Positions 25,362-35,064 are shown, counted from the stretch's first letter. The stretch is DNA of 64,000 nucleotides from an uncultured Flavobacteriaceae bacterium (GCA_913065125.1 CAJYAG010000001.1:868001-932000); one strand, 5' to 3'. The notes: generated from the letters alone by a model not told the origin. A program made the numbers and translations.

Positions 25362-27781
25362 TTTAGTAAATTTTTAAATGCTGTATACTCGTTGTTTTTT
25401 GGATAAATCTTTAAAAGACTATCTATAATTGTTTCTGACTTAAGTTTTTGATTAAGTCGCTGATATGATTTTGCTAATTTGAAAGCAATCTCAGGGTTTT
25501 CAATCTTATTTTTCAATGCTTTTTTTGCCAGCTCAACACCTTTTTCTTCTTGATCTGACCACCAATACATATCTAACAATGCAGAATAAGAATCAAAATA
25601 AAAAGGGTCTCTATTAACAGCGTCTAGTAACGTTTCTTCAGCTTCTTTATACATACCATCCCAAGACAAAGTTCTTCCTTTTAAAATTCTTGCATCCGAG
25701 TGGTTTGGAAAATCATTTAAAATATAATTACACAATAACCTAGCCACTTCTCTCTTTTCGTTAAATGCATTTTCTCTAGCTATTAAAAAAACCTCATCCA
25801 TCGTTTTCCCTTCTGTTAATTCCTTAATTTGAAGTTGTTGTTCTTCTGTAAACTCAACCTTTACTTTCTTAAAGTTTCCTACCAAAGAAAGAGGGTAGAT
25901 TTTATTTTGACTTGTTACATAAGTATTCAACTTTTTAAAAGCCACAAACGAATCTTGTATTGTTTTAAGTAAATGCTCGTCAGTTATTTTTTTTAGATAA
26001 AACGAACTACTAATTTTAAAAAGGTCACCATCATTATATAAATAATCTTTATAGATAAAATCCTTCAATCCGCCTTTATAACGCATTAAACCTATTTGAT
26101 GAATGTTTCTAAAACTTTTAGCAGTATCTAACCCAGTTCCCATCCACGCGGTATTTTTAATTGATGAGAGGCTGTAATTATTCGCTAAAAAAGCCATTAA
26201 GCTTGGCGCCACATCTAAATGTGATGAAACTGATTTAAAACGCGCTGGTTTTTTCAACATCGGACTATAAATAATAAAAGGAACATGAAACCTACTTAAT
26301 TTATCTTTTTGCTCAATAGGAATTAATCGATGATCTCCTGTAATGATAAAAATTGTATTCTTAAAGTCGGCTCTTTTTTCATAAGATTTCATAAAGTTTT
26401 CTAGTGATTTATCAACATATAGAATTGCTCCAAAAATATCTTTATGTTCACTAAAATTATTTTTTGAGATCTTAAAAGTTTTATTCGAATTTAAAAGACT
26501 ATCAACTTTGCTCTCATATATATTTTTTTCAGGGAAGTTAAATGGTTCGTGATTACTTAAGGTCAAAATCACATCGAATCTTGGTTCTTTTTTAACTTTA
26601 AAAGTATGCAATGCCTTTCTAAATAACTCTGAATCAGGATACCCCCAAGAAAACCCATCAGCAACTCCTTTGGTTTTCTGATAATCTTGCCCAAACTTTT
26701 TTTCATCCTCAATAAAATCTACATTATTATATTCTAAAAAATTAATAACATTATCAAAACTTGACTGAGTGCCCGTATAATATGATGTTGTATATCCATT
26801 TTCTTTTAAAATATTAAAAAGTGAAACATGAGTTGGAGTATTTTGAATTGCCAAAAAGCCATTTTCACCATATGGCAGCGACCCTACTAAAGATGGTACT
26901 ACTCCAAAAGTTCTCCCAGTTGTACTTACAAAATTCTCCCAATACAGCGATTTGGTAATCAAACTATCTAAATACGGAGAAAAGCCACTATAGGCATTTC
27001 CATCAACAAACTCACTTCCCATTCCTTCAAGTACAACCATAACAATGTTGGGTTTTTCTGACTGAATATTAAAGAACGGCTTTAACACATCTTTTGTTTC
27101 TGTTGCTGCTTTTAATAAAGGATATTCATTTGAATCTGTAACAATATAATTACCCGATTGATATGTGTTTAATTTTGACTTGATAATATCAGAAAATAAA
27201 AAATCTATTTTATTTTGATAATTAGTATCATTAAATTCTGACATGAAAAACTTCAAAAAAACTACAAGTACTGTACATACAATTACGACGACATGTATAA
27301 ATGTCTTTGTCATTTTTTTAATAAAAAAGTACCTCGCTGAAATAAACAATAATGGGAATAAGAAGATGGGAAGTAAACTTAATAAAGAAAAAGATGTAGA
27401 TGAAGAAACTGTTCTAGAAATATCATCAAAGGAATAGCCTAACAAATCTGCTCCTAAATTTAATAATGTGGTTTGACTATACTGTACTAAAGAAAACTCT
27501 CCTAACACTAAAATAATACAGAAAATTAAAAGAATAGCTTCTCCAAACTTTTTCTTTCCTAGATTTAAAATATAATATATTGGACAAAAAAGAATCCCAA
27601 TAATAGCAACTGCCCAAAAATCATTTAAAAATTTAAACCCAATTGATTTTAAAATAATTACAGCTGTTTTTTCACTTTGAAAACCTGTGAAAACCTCCAA
27701 CGCACTCAATGCCCAAAAAGTTAGTAGCAGCGCTAAAATCACTTTTAAATAACGATACGGTATTTTTTTTGATAAACTCAT
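25358..27781 (-). CDS. LTA-synthase-like membrane sulfatase/phosphotransferase with C-terminal TPR
   Basis: 807 aa. Five or so membrane spans (about 10-195), then an extracytoplasmic alkaline-phosphatase-fold domain: PNIVMVVLEGMG (metal-binding Glu, about residue 250), STTGRTFGVVPSL (candidate Thr nucleophile), SNHEPF (His) and TGDHRLIP (Asp/His pair). LtaS/MdoB-type enzymes transfer phosphoglycerol or phosphoethanolamine onto glycans or lipids. The last 150 residues are TPR-like (ILKGRTLSWDGMYKEAEETL), unusual for this family and similar to the TPR of the next gene. Together with the GT2 upstream it suggests decoration of a secreted glycan; substrate unknown. Confidence 0.85.
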   Translation of the reverse strand: MSLSKKIPYRYLKVILALLLTFWALSALEVFTGFQSEKTAVIILKSIGFKFLNDFWAVAIIGILFCPIYYILNLGKKKFGEAILLIFCIILVLGEFSLVQYSQTTLLNLGADLLGYSFDDISRTVSSSTSFSLLSLLPIFLFPLLFISARYFFIKKMTKTFIHVVVIVCTVLVVFLKFFMSEFNDTNYQNKIDFLFSDIIKSKLNTYQSGNYIVTDSNEYPLLKAATETKDVLKPFFNIQSEKPNIVMVVLEGMGSEFVDGNAYSGFSPYLDSLITKSLYWENFVSTTGRTFGVVPSLVGSLPYGENGFLAIQNTPTHVSLFNILKENGYTTSYYTGTQSSFDNVINFLEYNNVDFIEDEKKFGQDYQKTKGVADGFSWGYPDSELFRKALHTFKVKKEPRFDVILTLSNHEPFNFPEKNIYESKVDSLLNSNKTFKISKNNFSEHKDIFGAILYVDKSLENFMKSYEKRADFKNTIFIITGDHRLIPIEQKDKLSRFHVPFIIYSPMLKKPARFKSVSSHLDVAPSLMAFLANNYSLSSIKNTAWMGTGLDTAKSFRNIHQIGLMRYKGGLKDFIYKDYLYNDGDLFKISSSFYLKKITDEHLLKTIQDSFVAFKKLNTYVTSQNKIYPLSLVGNFKKVKVEFTEEQQLQIKELTEGKTMDEVFLIARENAFNEKREVARLLCNYILNDFPNHSDARILKGRTLSWDGMYKEAEETLLDAVNRDPFYFDSYSALLDMYWWSDQEEKGVELAKKALKNKIENPEIAFKLAKSYQRLNQKLKSETIIDSLLKIYPKNNEYTAFKNLLK

Positions 27782-27798
27782 ATTCTTGATTTTTAATT

Positions 27799-29232
27799 CT
27801 ACTTCTTACTTAATCCTTTTCTAGTCATTGCTCCCCACTTAATATTCTTATTAAAATAGTAATCAAAATTTCCTTTTAATGCTGCATACAAAGAAAATGG
27901 ATGCAACAATAATGGTTCTAAAAATGCTGTAATAATAAGTTTTTTTCCTGTACCTTTTTTCTTGTATTGATGATACGTTAATTCTTCAGAAAAGATCGCA
28001 AATACTGTAAAAATAATGGATGACAAATAAGCTGCCAAGAAAAAACTTAATGCAAAATCCCATCGAATGTCTCTAAAAATTACCAACAAGATAAAATAAA
28101 TAATTCCTAAAACTTCTATAATAGGCGCCATTCGTTCAAAAAAGAACCAATATGGAAAACTTAACATACCCAACACACCATATTTTCTGTTGAATCCAAT
28201 TTTTTTATGTTCTTTAAGAGTTTCTATAGTACCACGTGTCCAACGATTACGTTGAGAAATAAATATTTTATAATTATCTGGTGCTTCTGTCCAACACAAA
28301 GGATCAGGAATATAGGCAACCTTATATTTTTCTTTATTCTCTTCCATATGCCTTCTCATACGAACAACAATCTCCATGTCTTCACCAACCGTTTTCACAT
28401 CATAACCTCCAACTTTTATTGCTATTTCTTTATCAAACATACCAAAAGCTCCAGAAATCACCAACAAACCATTTAAACGACTCCAAGCCATTCTTCCTAA
28501 TAGAAATGCTCTGAAATATTCTAAAATCTGCATTCTTTCTATTAATTTATCTGGAAAATTTACTTCAATTAATTTTCCGTTTTCGATAACACAAGAATTA
28601 GCAATTCTAATAACTCCTCCCGATGCTATTACTTTTCTGTCTGTATATTCAAGAAAAGGTTTTACCATTTTTTGTAAAGAATCTTCAAGCAATAAACAAT
28701 CAACATCAATACAAGCAACATACTCATTATTACTAATATTAAGCCCCAAATTTAACGCATCTGATTTTCCTCCATTTTCTTTATCAACTACTATTAATTT
28801 TTCAAAAGCTGGATTGGTAGATTTAAAAACACCAGCCCTAAGTGGTTGGGTTTTAATACGCTCGTTTATCAAGTAATCTACTTTTACCAATTGATAGGTT
28901 TCTATTAGTTTTTCTAAACTATCATCTTTACTTCCATCATTTACGATAATCACATCGTAATTAACATAATGAGCAGAGAGTAGCGATCTTACATTATCTA
29001 CAATGTTTAAACTTTCGTTATAAGCTGGCGCTATAATAGATATAGATGGTGCTATTTTAGAAGATAAAATATCTGAATAATTTACAAAGCTGTTTTTTTT
29101 GAGATACGAAATTGTTTCTTTGGTAGAAAAAATGGCCAATAAAATATATGATGTAATAACCAAAAAAGCATACATCAAAAACAAGTACTGAAATACTTCT
29201 GAAACAAGATGGAGTATCTGATTTATATTCAC
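27799..29232 (-). CDS. Processive family 2 glycosyltransferase (PgaC/hyaluronan-synthase-like)
   Basis: 477-aa inner-membrane enzyme. N-terminal span (about 10-35), GT-A domain with SIIAPAYNES, VNDGSKDDS, ENGGKSDALN, metal-binding DVDC, GGYDVKTVGEDME (the catalytic ED) and QRNRW (QxxRW), the full set for a processive beta-glycan synthase; then three or four C-terminal spans (about 330-450). The polymer (for example poly-GlcNAc) cannot be named. There is no PilZ or other c-di-GMP domain, so control probably comes from the receiver and HEAT partners encoded upstream. ATGA overlap with the HEAT gene. Confidence 0.9.
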   Translation of the reverse strand: MNINQILHLVSEVFQYLFLMYAFLVITSYILLAIFSTKETISYLKKNSFVNYSDILSSKIAPSISIIAPAYNESLNIVDNVRSLLSAHYVNYDVIIVNDGSKDDSLEKLIETYQLVKVDYLINERIKTQPLRAGVFKSTNPAFEKLIVVDKENGGKSDALNLGLNISNNEYVACIDVDCLLLEDSLQKMVKPFLEYTDRKVIASGGVIRIANSCVIENGKLIEVNFPDKLIERMQILEYFRAFLLGRMAWSRLNGLLVISGAFGMFDKEIAIKVGGYDVKTVGEDMEIVVRMRRHMEENKEKYKVAYIPDPLCWTEAPDNYKIFISQRNRWTRGTIETLKEHKKIGFNRKYGVLGMLSFPYWFFFERMAPIIEVLGIIYFILLVIFRDIRWDFALSFFLAAYLSSIIFTVFAIFSEELTYHQYKKKGTGKKLIITAFLEPLLLHPFSLYAALKGNFDYYFNKNIKWGAMTRKGLSKK

Positions 29233-30338
29233 TTTTGGTTATTTTCTATAAAATTAAAAATTTTGTGTGTTTGCTCGTCTTCTGTTTGTTCTTTTAACTC
29301 AAAAAACATTGGGGCATTTAATTCTTTTAATATTTTTAACCCAATAACTCTAGAATCGAAGCTGGCAGTTTCTATATGATTAAAAATAAAATGTGCATCT
29401 TCGGCATCATTCATGTTTTCTAAGAACCTAAACACTCTATTTTTTTCTTTTTCAGTTAATTCTGGATAAATCCTTAAAAGGGTTGGTTTTGCATCTACCA
29501 CATAAAAATAGTCTAATAATTCTATCACTTTACAACGAACTTCACAGTTCTTATGGTTTAATAATTTCAATAACGTTTCCTTCGTTTCTATTCTGTTATA
29601 AATTTTTACGAGGTTTAATGTAAACAACACTACATAATCATTTTCTGACAATAACCATTTTGTAAGATCTGGAATTTCTTGTTCATCAAATTTTTGCAAT
29701 ACACTAAAAAAACCTATTTGATCCCATTCTGATAATGATGCTTTTAATTGACTTAAAAAATCTAAGCCTTTAAAATTAAATACATTTAAGAAATACAAAT
29801 GGGCTTCTCTACGAACCTCTTCTTGAGGGTGATTAATAAGACCAATCACTTCATCTGCAACTTCATGTATTTTAAAGCGCCTTAAATCTCTTATTCCGAT
29901 AGCAATTACATGCCATTTTTCGTGATGCAATTTTAATTTGGCATATTTCACCAAATCCAATTCTCTATATAATTTTCTTAAATCCTCTACCACCTCACCA
30001 GAAACCTCATTCATCAACTTAATCATTACATCGACGAATATTTTTCTTTTGAAGTTCTTAAAAAGTCCTAATTTAATTTTACTATTAATTTTTTTTTGAA
30101 CTTTATTAAGCTCTCCTGTTTCTTCAGAAGCATATAAATAGCTTATCAACAGCTCTTCATATTCATTTTGAAATTTAAGTAATGAAGCTTCGTGCCTTCT
30201 AAGTCTCTTTCTTAATATTTTTAAATGTATTGTAAGCTCAACCAATATTAAAAGTGAAAGAATAGCGATTCCCCACATTACTTTAATGATAAAAGGGAAT
30301 TCTTTAAATAAATTTATAAATTCTTGTATACTATCCAT
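29229..30338 (-). CDS. Membrane-anchored HEAT-repeat protein
   Basis: 369 aa: an N-terminal membrane helix (about 16-36, FIIKVMWGIAILSLLILVEL), a coiled region, then HEAT-like helical repeats (about 120-360; for example HPQEEVRREAHLYFLN and NHKNCEVRCKVIELLDYF). Such scaffolds bind partner proteins. Its place between the receiver gene and the glycosyltransferase, with ATGA coupling to the latter, suggests it transmits the receiver signal to the synthase at the inner membrane (inference). Confidence 0.8.
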   Translation of the reverse strand: MDSIQEFINLFKEFPFIIKVMWGIAILSLLILVELTIHLKILRKRLRRHEASLLKFQNEYEELLISYLYASEETGELNKVQKKINSKIKLGLFKNFKRKIFVDVMIKLMNEVSGEVVEDLRKLYRELDLVKYAKLKLHHEKWHVIAIGIRDLRRFKIHEVADEVIGLINHPQEEVRREAHLYFLNVFNFKGLDFLSQLKASLSEWDQIGFFSVLQKFDEQEIPDLTKWLLSENDYVVLFTLNLVKIYNRIETKETLLKLLNHKNCEVRCKVIELLDYFYVVDAKPTLLRIYPELTEKEKNRVFRFLENMNDAEDAHFIFNHIETASFDSRVIGLKILKELNAPMFFELKEQTEDEQTHKIFNFIENNQK

Positions 30339-30363
30339 AAAAAGATTAGCACGGGTAAAAAAA

Positions 30364-30732
30364 TTACATCAAAGCTCTTTTTACTCGAATTATTAACTCA
30401 TTTGGACTTAATGGTTTTGCCATAAAGTCATTAGCACCTAAGTCAAAAGCTTTTACCACCATTTCTTCTTGACCAGAAGCAGAAAAAACAATAATTGGTG
30501 TTTTTAGTTTTAACTTATTTCTAACGTGACTTATTACTTCTAAACCGTTCACATAGGCCATCATAATATCTGTTAGAATTAAATCAGGATTATGAGTCTC
30601 TATTAATTCAATAGCTTTTTTACCGTCTTCTGCAAGAAACAATTTATAACCCTCTTTTTCTAATCGGAATTTTATAAGCATTAAAAATACCGAGTTATCT
30701 TCTGCAATAACTATCTTTTTTACTTCTTTCAT
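30364..30732 (-). CDS. Stand-alone response regulator receiver (CheY-like)
   Basis: 122 aa, receiver domain only, with no output domain. Acidic pair Glu11/Asp12, phosphorylation site Asp55 in LILTDIMM, switch Ser in FSAS (about 84-86) and conserved Lys106 (AKPL). First gene of the minus-strand HEAT-GT2-sulfatase-YaiO operon and divergent from the Hpt-kinase-receiver genes. It probably acts through protein contact, for instance with the HEAT protein, and not as a DNA-binding regulator. Two TAnnTTTG-type boxes on the minus strand at 30807-30814 and 30794-30801 are candidate promoters. Confidence 0.9.
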   Translation of the reverse strand: MKEVKKIVIAEDNSVFLMLIKFRLEKEGYKLFLAEDGKKAIELIETHNPDLILTDIMMAYVNGLEVISHVRNKLKLKTPIIVFSASGQEEMVVKAFDLGANDFMAKPLSPNELIIRVKRALM

Positions 30733-30821
30733 TTTTTTATTTATAGGAAGTATTGCAATGCTAATTTTTTTTTAATTACTTTTATCAATTAAGCAAACTT
30801 ATTAACCAAATATAGTAAATT

Positions 30822-31208
30822 TTGAGCTCTCAAGATATAAATAAGTCAGAAAAAAACCTATTTTCAAGTAAGGTCGTTGACCTTAGTTATTTAGATGAAT
30901 CGCTTTCTGGAGATTTAGGAATGTTAAAACAAATGATTCAACTTTTCTTAGATCAAAGTCCGGAAAAAATAAAACTTCTTGACAGTAGTGTTTCCGAAAA
31001 AAAATTTGAGGTAATAAAAGAAACTTCACATTTTTTAAAATCAACTTTTAGCATCATGGGGCTACAATCTAAAGATGATCTTGCGGAAATAGAACGATTA
31101 AGCTCTCAACAAAAAGACCATGCTACTATAGTGGCATTAAACAAAAAAATAATGGCTAATTTTGAAGTAAGCCTTGCCGAATATAAGAAGATAATTTCAA
31201 GCTTATAA
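30822..31208 (+). CDS. Histidine phosphotransfer (Hpt) protein
   Basis: 128 aa, one helical Hpt domain with the phosphorylatable His70 in ETSHFLKSTF. The start is TTG; no ATG lies upstream of the domain and the next Met is inside it. Hpt proteins relay phosphate between receivers. Here the flanking kinase has no fused receiver, and separate receivers exist on both sides (30364 and 33166), so a split His-Asp-His-Asp relay is plausible. It is 8 bp upstream of the kinase gene. Confidence 0.85.
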   Translation: MSSQDINKSEKNLFSSKVVDLSYLDESLSGDLGMLKQMIQLFLDQSPEKIKLLDSSVSEKKFEVIKETSHFLKSTFSIMGLQSKDDLAEIERLSSQQKDHATIVALNKKIMANFEVSLAEYKKIISSL

Positions 31209-31216
31209 ACCTACCT

Positions 31217-33169
31217 ATGAAGTTACTAAAACATACGAATACTAAAATAGTAATTATAGGTATTATACTCCTTTTTAGTAGCATCGTTATGTTTGAGTGG
31301 ATTTCTAAAACCAATACTTTTTTAGGACACTACAAAGCGAGCGGAGCAACAATGAAATTTAATACTGCTTTTTTGTTTTTTCTATCTGCTCTTAGCATTC
31401 AGTTATCCACTCAAACAAAGAAAATCTATCGAATTTTATTTCAAATTTTCACTTTTATAATTCTAGTTTTTAGCTTTCTTACCATTATAGAATATTCCTA
31501 TGATATAAATCTCGTTGATCACTTTTTAATTAAAGATACCATTTCAATTATTCATCCTGGAAGAATGTCTTTATCTTCTGCTTTTTGCTTTTTATTTTTT
31601 GGTATTGGTTTATCGGGATTAATAATAAAAGGCAAAATGTATCAAAAAGTTGCACAGCATTTAGTACTTATCACAACGATGATTGCTTTTATATCAATTA
31701 TTACGTTTGCTTTGCGTATCCCTTTAGATAGTAAAACTGTTTTTTTTAAAACAATGTCTATAGAAACTTCTTTAGGTTTTTCACTTAGCACTTTCTTACT
31801 AGCCTTTAAATTTCCAAATGTAGGGTTTACTAAAATGCTGTTTGGTGATTATTTTGGAAGTCAATCTTTAAGAAAACTTATACCATTTATCGTTTTTATA
31901 CCCTTCCTTTTAAGTTTTCTGTTACTTCACTTTATCAACACAGAACAAGTTGATGCAAAATTTGGAATCATCTTGTACACAATGATTCTAATTTTTTTAA
32001 GCTTTTTTTACACCTATATTATCTCTATCGGACTAAACAAATTAGACATACAGAGAAAAGCTTTAGAAAATAGATTAGTAGCAAAAAACGAAGAGCTATC
32101 TCAATTTAAAGATGCCTTAGATAAAATTGCTATTGTTGCCATTACAGATAAAAATGCCGTTATTAAATATGTCAACGATAATTTTTGCACCATTTCTCAA
32201 TTCACTAGAAAAGAAATTATTGGCAATACCGACAAAATTGTAAGATCTAACCATCATCCTATTTCATTTCATAAAAATATATTAGCAATTGTATCTTCAG
32301 GAAACACTTGGTTTGGAGAAGTAAAAAACAAAGCGAAAGATGGTACTTTTTATTGGACAGATACGGCTATTGTACCCTTTACAAACAAGTTTGGCGAAGT
32401 GTATGAATACATGGCTATTAAATTAGACATCACAAAAAAGAAAGAAGCTGAAGAGCTACTTTCTTCTAAATATGTAAAAAAACTTGAAGATAAAAATAAA
32501 GAACTTGAACAATTTAGCTATATCGCTTCGCACGATTTACAAGAACCTTTAAGAACTATCACTAGCTTTTCTGACATTCTTTACTCAGAATACAACGATA
32601 AACTTGATGATCAAGCCAAGCAGATTTTCACCTTTATCAAACAAGCAACTGGCAGAATGAGTTCTTTGATTAAAAACTTATTAGATTATTCTCGAATTGG
32701 GCAAAAAGAAAAGTTTATCGATGTTGATACAAATTTAATTTTAGGGACCATTTCTATTGATTTAAATAGCTTAATTAAGAACAGTAATACAATTATAAAG
32801 TATAAAAAACTACCAATCATTGAGGCTTCTCCAACTGAATTTAGATTGCTTTTTCAAAACTTAATTAGCAATGCAATAAAATTTTCTAAAAAAGGAATTG
32901 ACCCAATTATAGAAATTAAAGCCAAAACCATGGAGCATGGTTGGGAATTTTCTGTAAAAGATAACGGAATTGGTATACCGCAAGAATTTCAAGAAAAAAT
33001 ATTCGCTATTTTTCAACGACTTCACTTAAGAGAAGAATATGAAGGTACAGGAATTGGACTAGCACATTGTCGAAAAATAGTACATCTTCATGGCGGAGAA
33101 ATATGGGTGAAATCTAAACCAAATGAAGGTAGTACCTTTTATTTTACAATATCAAACGAAAAAATATGA
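31217..33169 (+). CDS. Membrane PAS-domain sensor histidine kinase
   Basis: 650 aa. About eight membrane spans (residues 10-275) form an unrecognised N-terminal sensor module, followed by a coiled coil, a PAS domain (about 295-405; NHHPISFHKNILAIVSSGNTW is typical), HisKA with phospho-acceptor His439 (SYIASHDLQEPLRTI) and an HATPase_c domain (N box NLISNAIKFS, G1 DNGIGIP, GTGIGLAHCRKI). The HDLQEPLR type of HisKA is common in kinases paired with Rcp1-like receivers, exactly the next gene, which overlaps it by ATGA. Confidence 0.92.
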   Translation: MKLLKHTNTKIVIIGIILLFSSIVMFEWISKTNTFLGHYKASGATMKFNTAFLFFLSALSIQLSTQTKKIYRILFQIFTFIILVFSFLTIIEYSYDINLVDHFLIKDTISIIHPGRMSLSSAFCFLFFGIGLSGLIIKGKMYQKVAQHLVLITTMIAFISIITFALRIPLDSKTVFFKTMSIETSLGFSLSTFLLAFKFPNVGFTKMLFGDYFGSQSLRKLIPFIVFIPFLLSFLLLHFINTEQVDAKFGIILYTMILIFLSFFYTYIISIGLNKLDIQRKALENRLVAKNEELSQFKDALDKIAIVAITDKNAVIKYVNDNFCTISQFTRKEIIGNTDKIVRSNHHPISFHKNILAIVSSGNTWFGEVKNKAKDGTFYWTDTAIVPFTNKFGEVYEYMAIKLDITKKKEAEELLSSKYVKKLEDKNKELEQFSYIASHDLQEPLRTITSFSDILYSEYNDKLDDQAKQIFTFIKQATGRMSSLIKNLLDYSRIGQKEKFIDVDTNLILGTISIDLNSLIKNSNTIIKYKKLPIIEASPTEFRLLFQNLISNAIKFSKKGIDPIIEIKAKTMEHGWEFSVKDNGIGIPQEFQEKIFAIFQRLHLREEYEGTGIGLAHCRKIVHLHGGEIWVKSKPNEGSTFYFTISNEKI

Positions 33170-33576
33170 AAAAACTAGATACTATTTTGTTAATTGACGA
33201 CGATCAAGCCACCAATTTTATTCACAAGTTTATTTTAGAAAAAGAACAATGCGCAAAAAATATTATTTGCAAACAAAGTGGACAAGATGCGTTAAATTAT
33301 TTAACTTCTAAAGTAGATAATAAGTATCCTCAGCCTGATATCATTTTTCTGGATATTAACATGCCTGGAATGAATGGATGGGAGTTTATTGAGGAATACA
33401 AAAAAATTGACCACAAGCAAAAAGGTGAAAAAGTAGTTATAATGCTCTCAACCTCATCAGATCCTTTAGATAAAGAAAAAGCAAAAGCAATTACCCAAAT
33501 AAATAGATTTATATCAAAGCCTTTAACTGCTGATGTGGTTGGTGCAATAATCAGAGAAAATTTTTCAGTTGACTAA
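33166..33576 (+). CDS. Rcp1-like response regulator receiver
   Basis: 136 aa, receiver only: acidic triad DDD (11-13), phospho-acceptor Asp63 (FLDINMPGMNGWEF), switch Ser/Thr in LSTSSD and Lys118 in SKPL. The longer beta4-alpha4 loop is typical of the Rcp1 class that pairs with HDLQEPLR kinases. ATGA-coupled to the kinase. Likely first acceptor in the relay kinase - this protein - Hpt - second receiver (inference). A strong hairpin follows 14 bp after its stop. Confidence 0.92.
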   Translation: MKKLDTILLIDDDQATNFIHKFILEKEQCAKNIICKQSGQDALNYLTSKVDNKYPQPDIIFLDINMPGMNGWEFIEEYKKIDHKQKGEKVVIMLSTSSDPLDKEKAKAITQINRFISKPLTADVVGAIIRENFSVD

Positions 33577-33590
33577 ATAATAAAGCAAAA

Positions 33591-33613
33591 ATCCCGAGTA
33601 AACTACTCGGGAT
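33591..33613. terminator. Bidirectional terminator hairpin
   Basis: Perfect 10-bp stem ATCCCGAGTA / TACTCGGGAT with loop AAC, preceded by an A run and followed by TTTATATTT. It separates the convergent receiver gene and the 85-aa gene. Near-identical to the hairpin at 24040, bracketing the whole glycan/phosphorelay region. Confidence 0.8.
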
Positions 33614-33638
33614 TTATATTTAAATTATATTTAAAGAA

Positions 33639-33896
33639 TTAGGCATCAATAGACCCCAACACACGTTTCATAAAAGCGTTTAATGCTTCTTTCTTTGGCC
33701 TGCCTTCTTTGATCATTTTATCTACCTCAATAGCTCCGTACATATTAGAAATTAATTCTCCGATTACATCCAGTTCTTCGTCTTTTAAAGACGGAACTTC
33801 TGTTAATGCTTCTAAGGTCTCTATTGTTTCAATAACATAATCCTGATCGTTTTCTTCGATAAAATTAGTTAAGTGTTTTATTATTGGTAGTTTCAT
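33639..33896 (-). CDS. Small conserved protein next to thioredoxin (DUF6952-like)
   Basis: 85-aa, acidic, mostly helical cytosolic protein: MKLPIIKHLTNFIEENDQDY, then GELISNMYGAIEVDKMIKEG and a basic end. In flavobacteria a small gene of this kind, as I recall, regularly follows thioredoxin and peroxiredoxin; the DUF number is from memory and uncertain. No catalytic motif. It is the last gene of the prx-trx group, 95 bp after trx. Function unknown; perhaps linked to peroxide defence. Confidence 0.75.
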   Translation of the reverse strand: MKLPIIKHLTNFIEENDQDYVIETIETLEALTEVPSLKDEELDVIGELISNMYGAIEVDKMIKEGRPKKEALNAFMKRVLGSIDA

Positions 33897-33991
33897 TTTT
33901 TCTATTTAAAAATTAAAATCATTAAAAGCTAAATTTTGGTCTACTTTATTAATCTTTTAATCCTTGAATTTTTTAATGTATTAATGTGTTT

Positions 33992-34300
33992 TCACACAAC
34001 TTCGTTTACTAATTCTTTTAAAACATCAAACTTGTTTGTTTGTGTTTGATTTACAAATTTACCATCTACAAAAGTGGCAAATGTTGGTAAATTACTTACA
34101 TCTGCTAACTTTCTGCTTTCTGGAAATTTTTCTGCATCTGCAATTACAAAAACTATGTTTTCATTTTCTGAAGCTAACTTCTTAAATTTTGGCTTCATAA
34201 TTCTACAGTTTCCACACCAAGTAGCTGCATATTGAACAACAACTGTTTTATTGTCTGCAACTATGTGCCCTAAATTATCTTGATCTAATTCTTGTACCAT
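33992..34300 (-). CDS. Thioredoxin-family protein
   Basis: 102-aa single thioredoxin domain, cytosolic, with active site WCGNC (28-32) in place of the classical WCGPC, and cis-Pro in SNLPTFATF. The Asn replaces the Pro that tunes redox potential, so this may be a specialised reductase for the adjacent 2-Cys peroxiredoxin (inference). It lies downstream of the peroxiredoxin on the same strand with a hairpin between them. Confidence 0.9.
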   Translation of the reverse strand: MVQELDQDNLGHIVADNKTVVVQYAATWCGNCRIMKPKFKKLASENENIVFVIADAEKFPESRKLADVSNLPTFATFVDGKFVNQTQTNKFDVLKELVNEVV

Positions 34301-34322
34301 AACTCAATTTTTAAAAAAAAGG

Positions 34323-34360
34323 AGTTCGTGCTCAAATCCCCCAATTGTATTGCACGAACT
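34323..34360. terminator. Hairpin between peroxiredoxin and thioredoxin genes
   Basis: Perfect 9-bp arms AGTTCGTGC / GCACGAACT around a 20-nt loop; on the minus strand it is followed by a run of T. Probably a (partial) terminator letting the peroxiredoxin be expressed above the thioredoxin; the C-rich loop is G-rich in the transcript and could be a regulatory target. Confidence 0.6.
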
Positions 34361-34380
34361 TAACCTTTTTATATTATTAA

Positions 34381-35022
<642 letters not shown>

Positions 35023-35064
35023 TTTTTATGTTTTATTATGATTAATATTCTTTTTTTTCTACAA

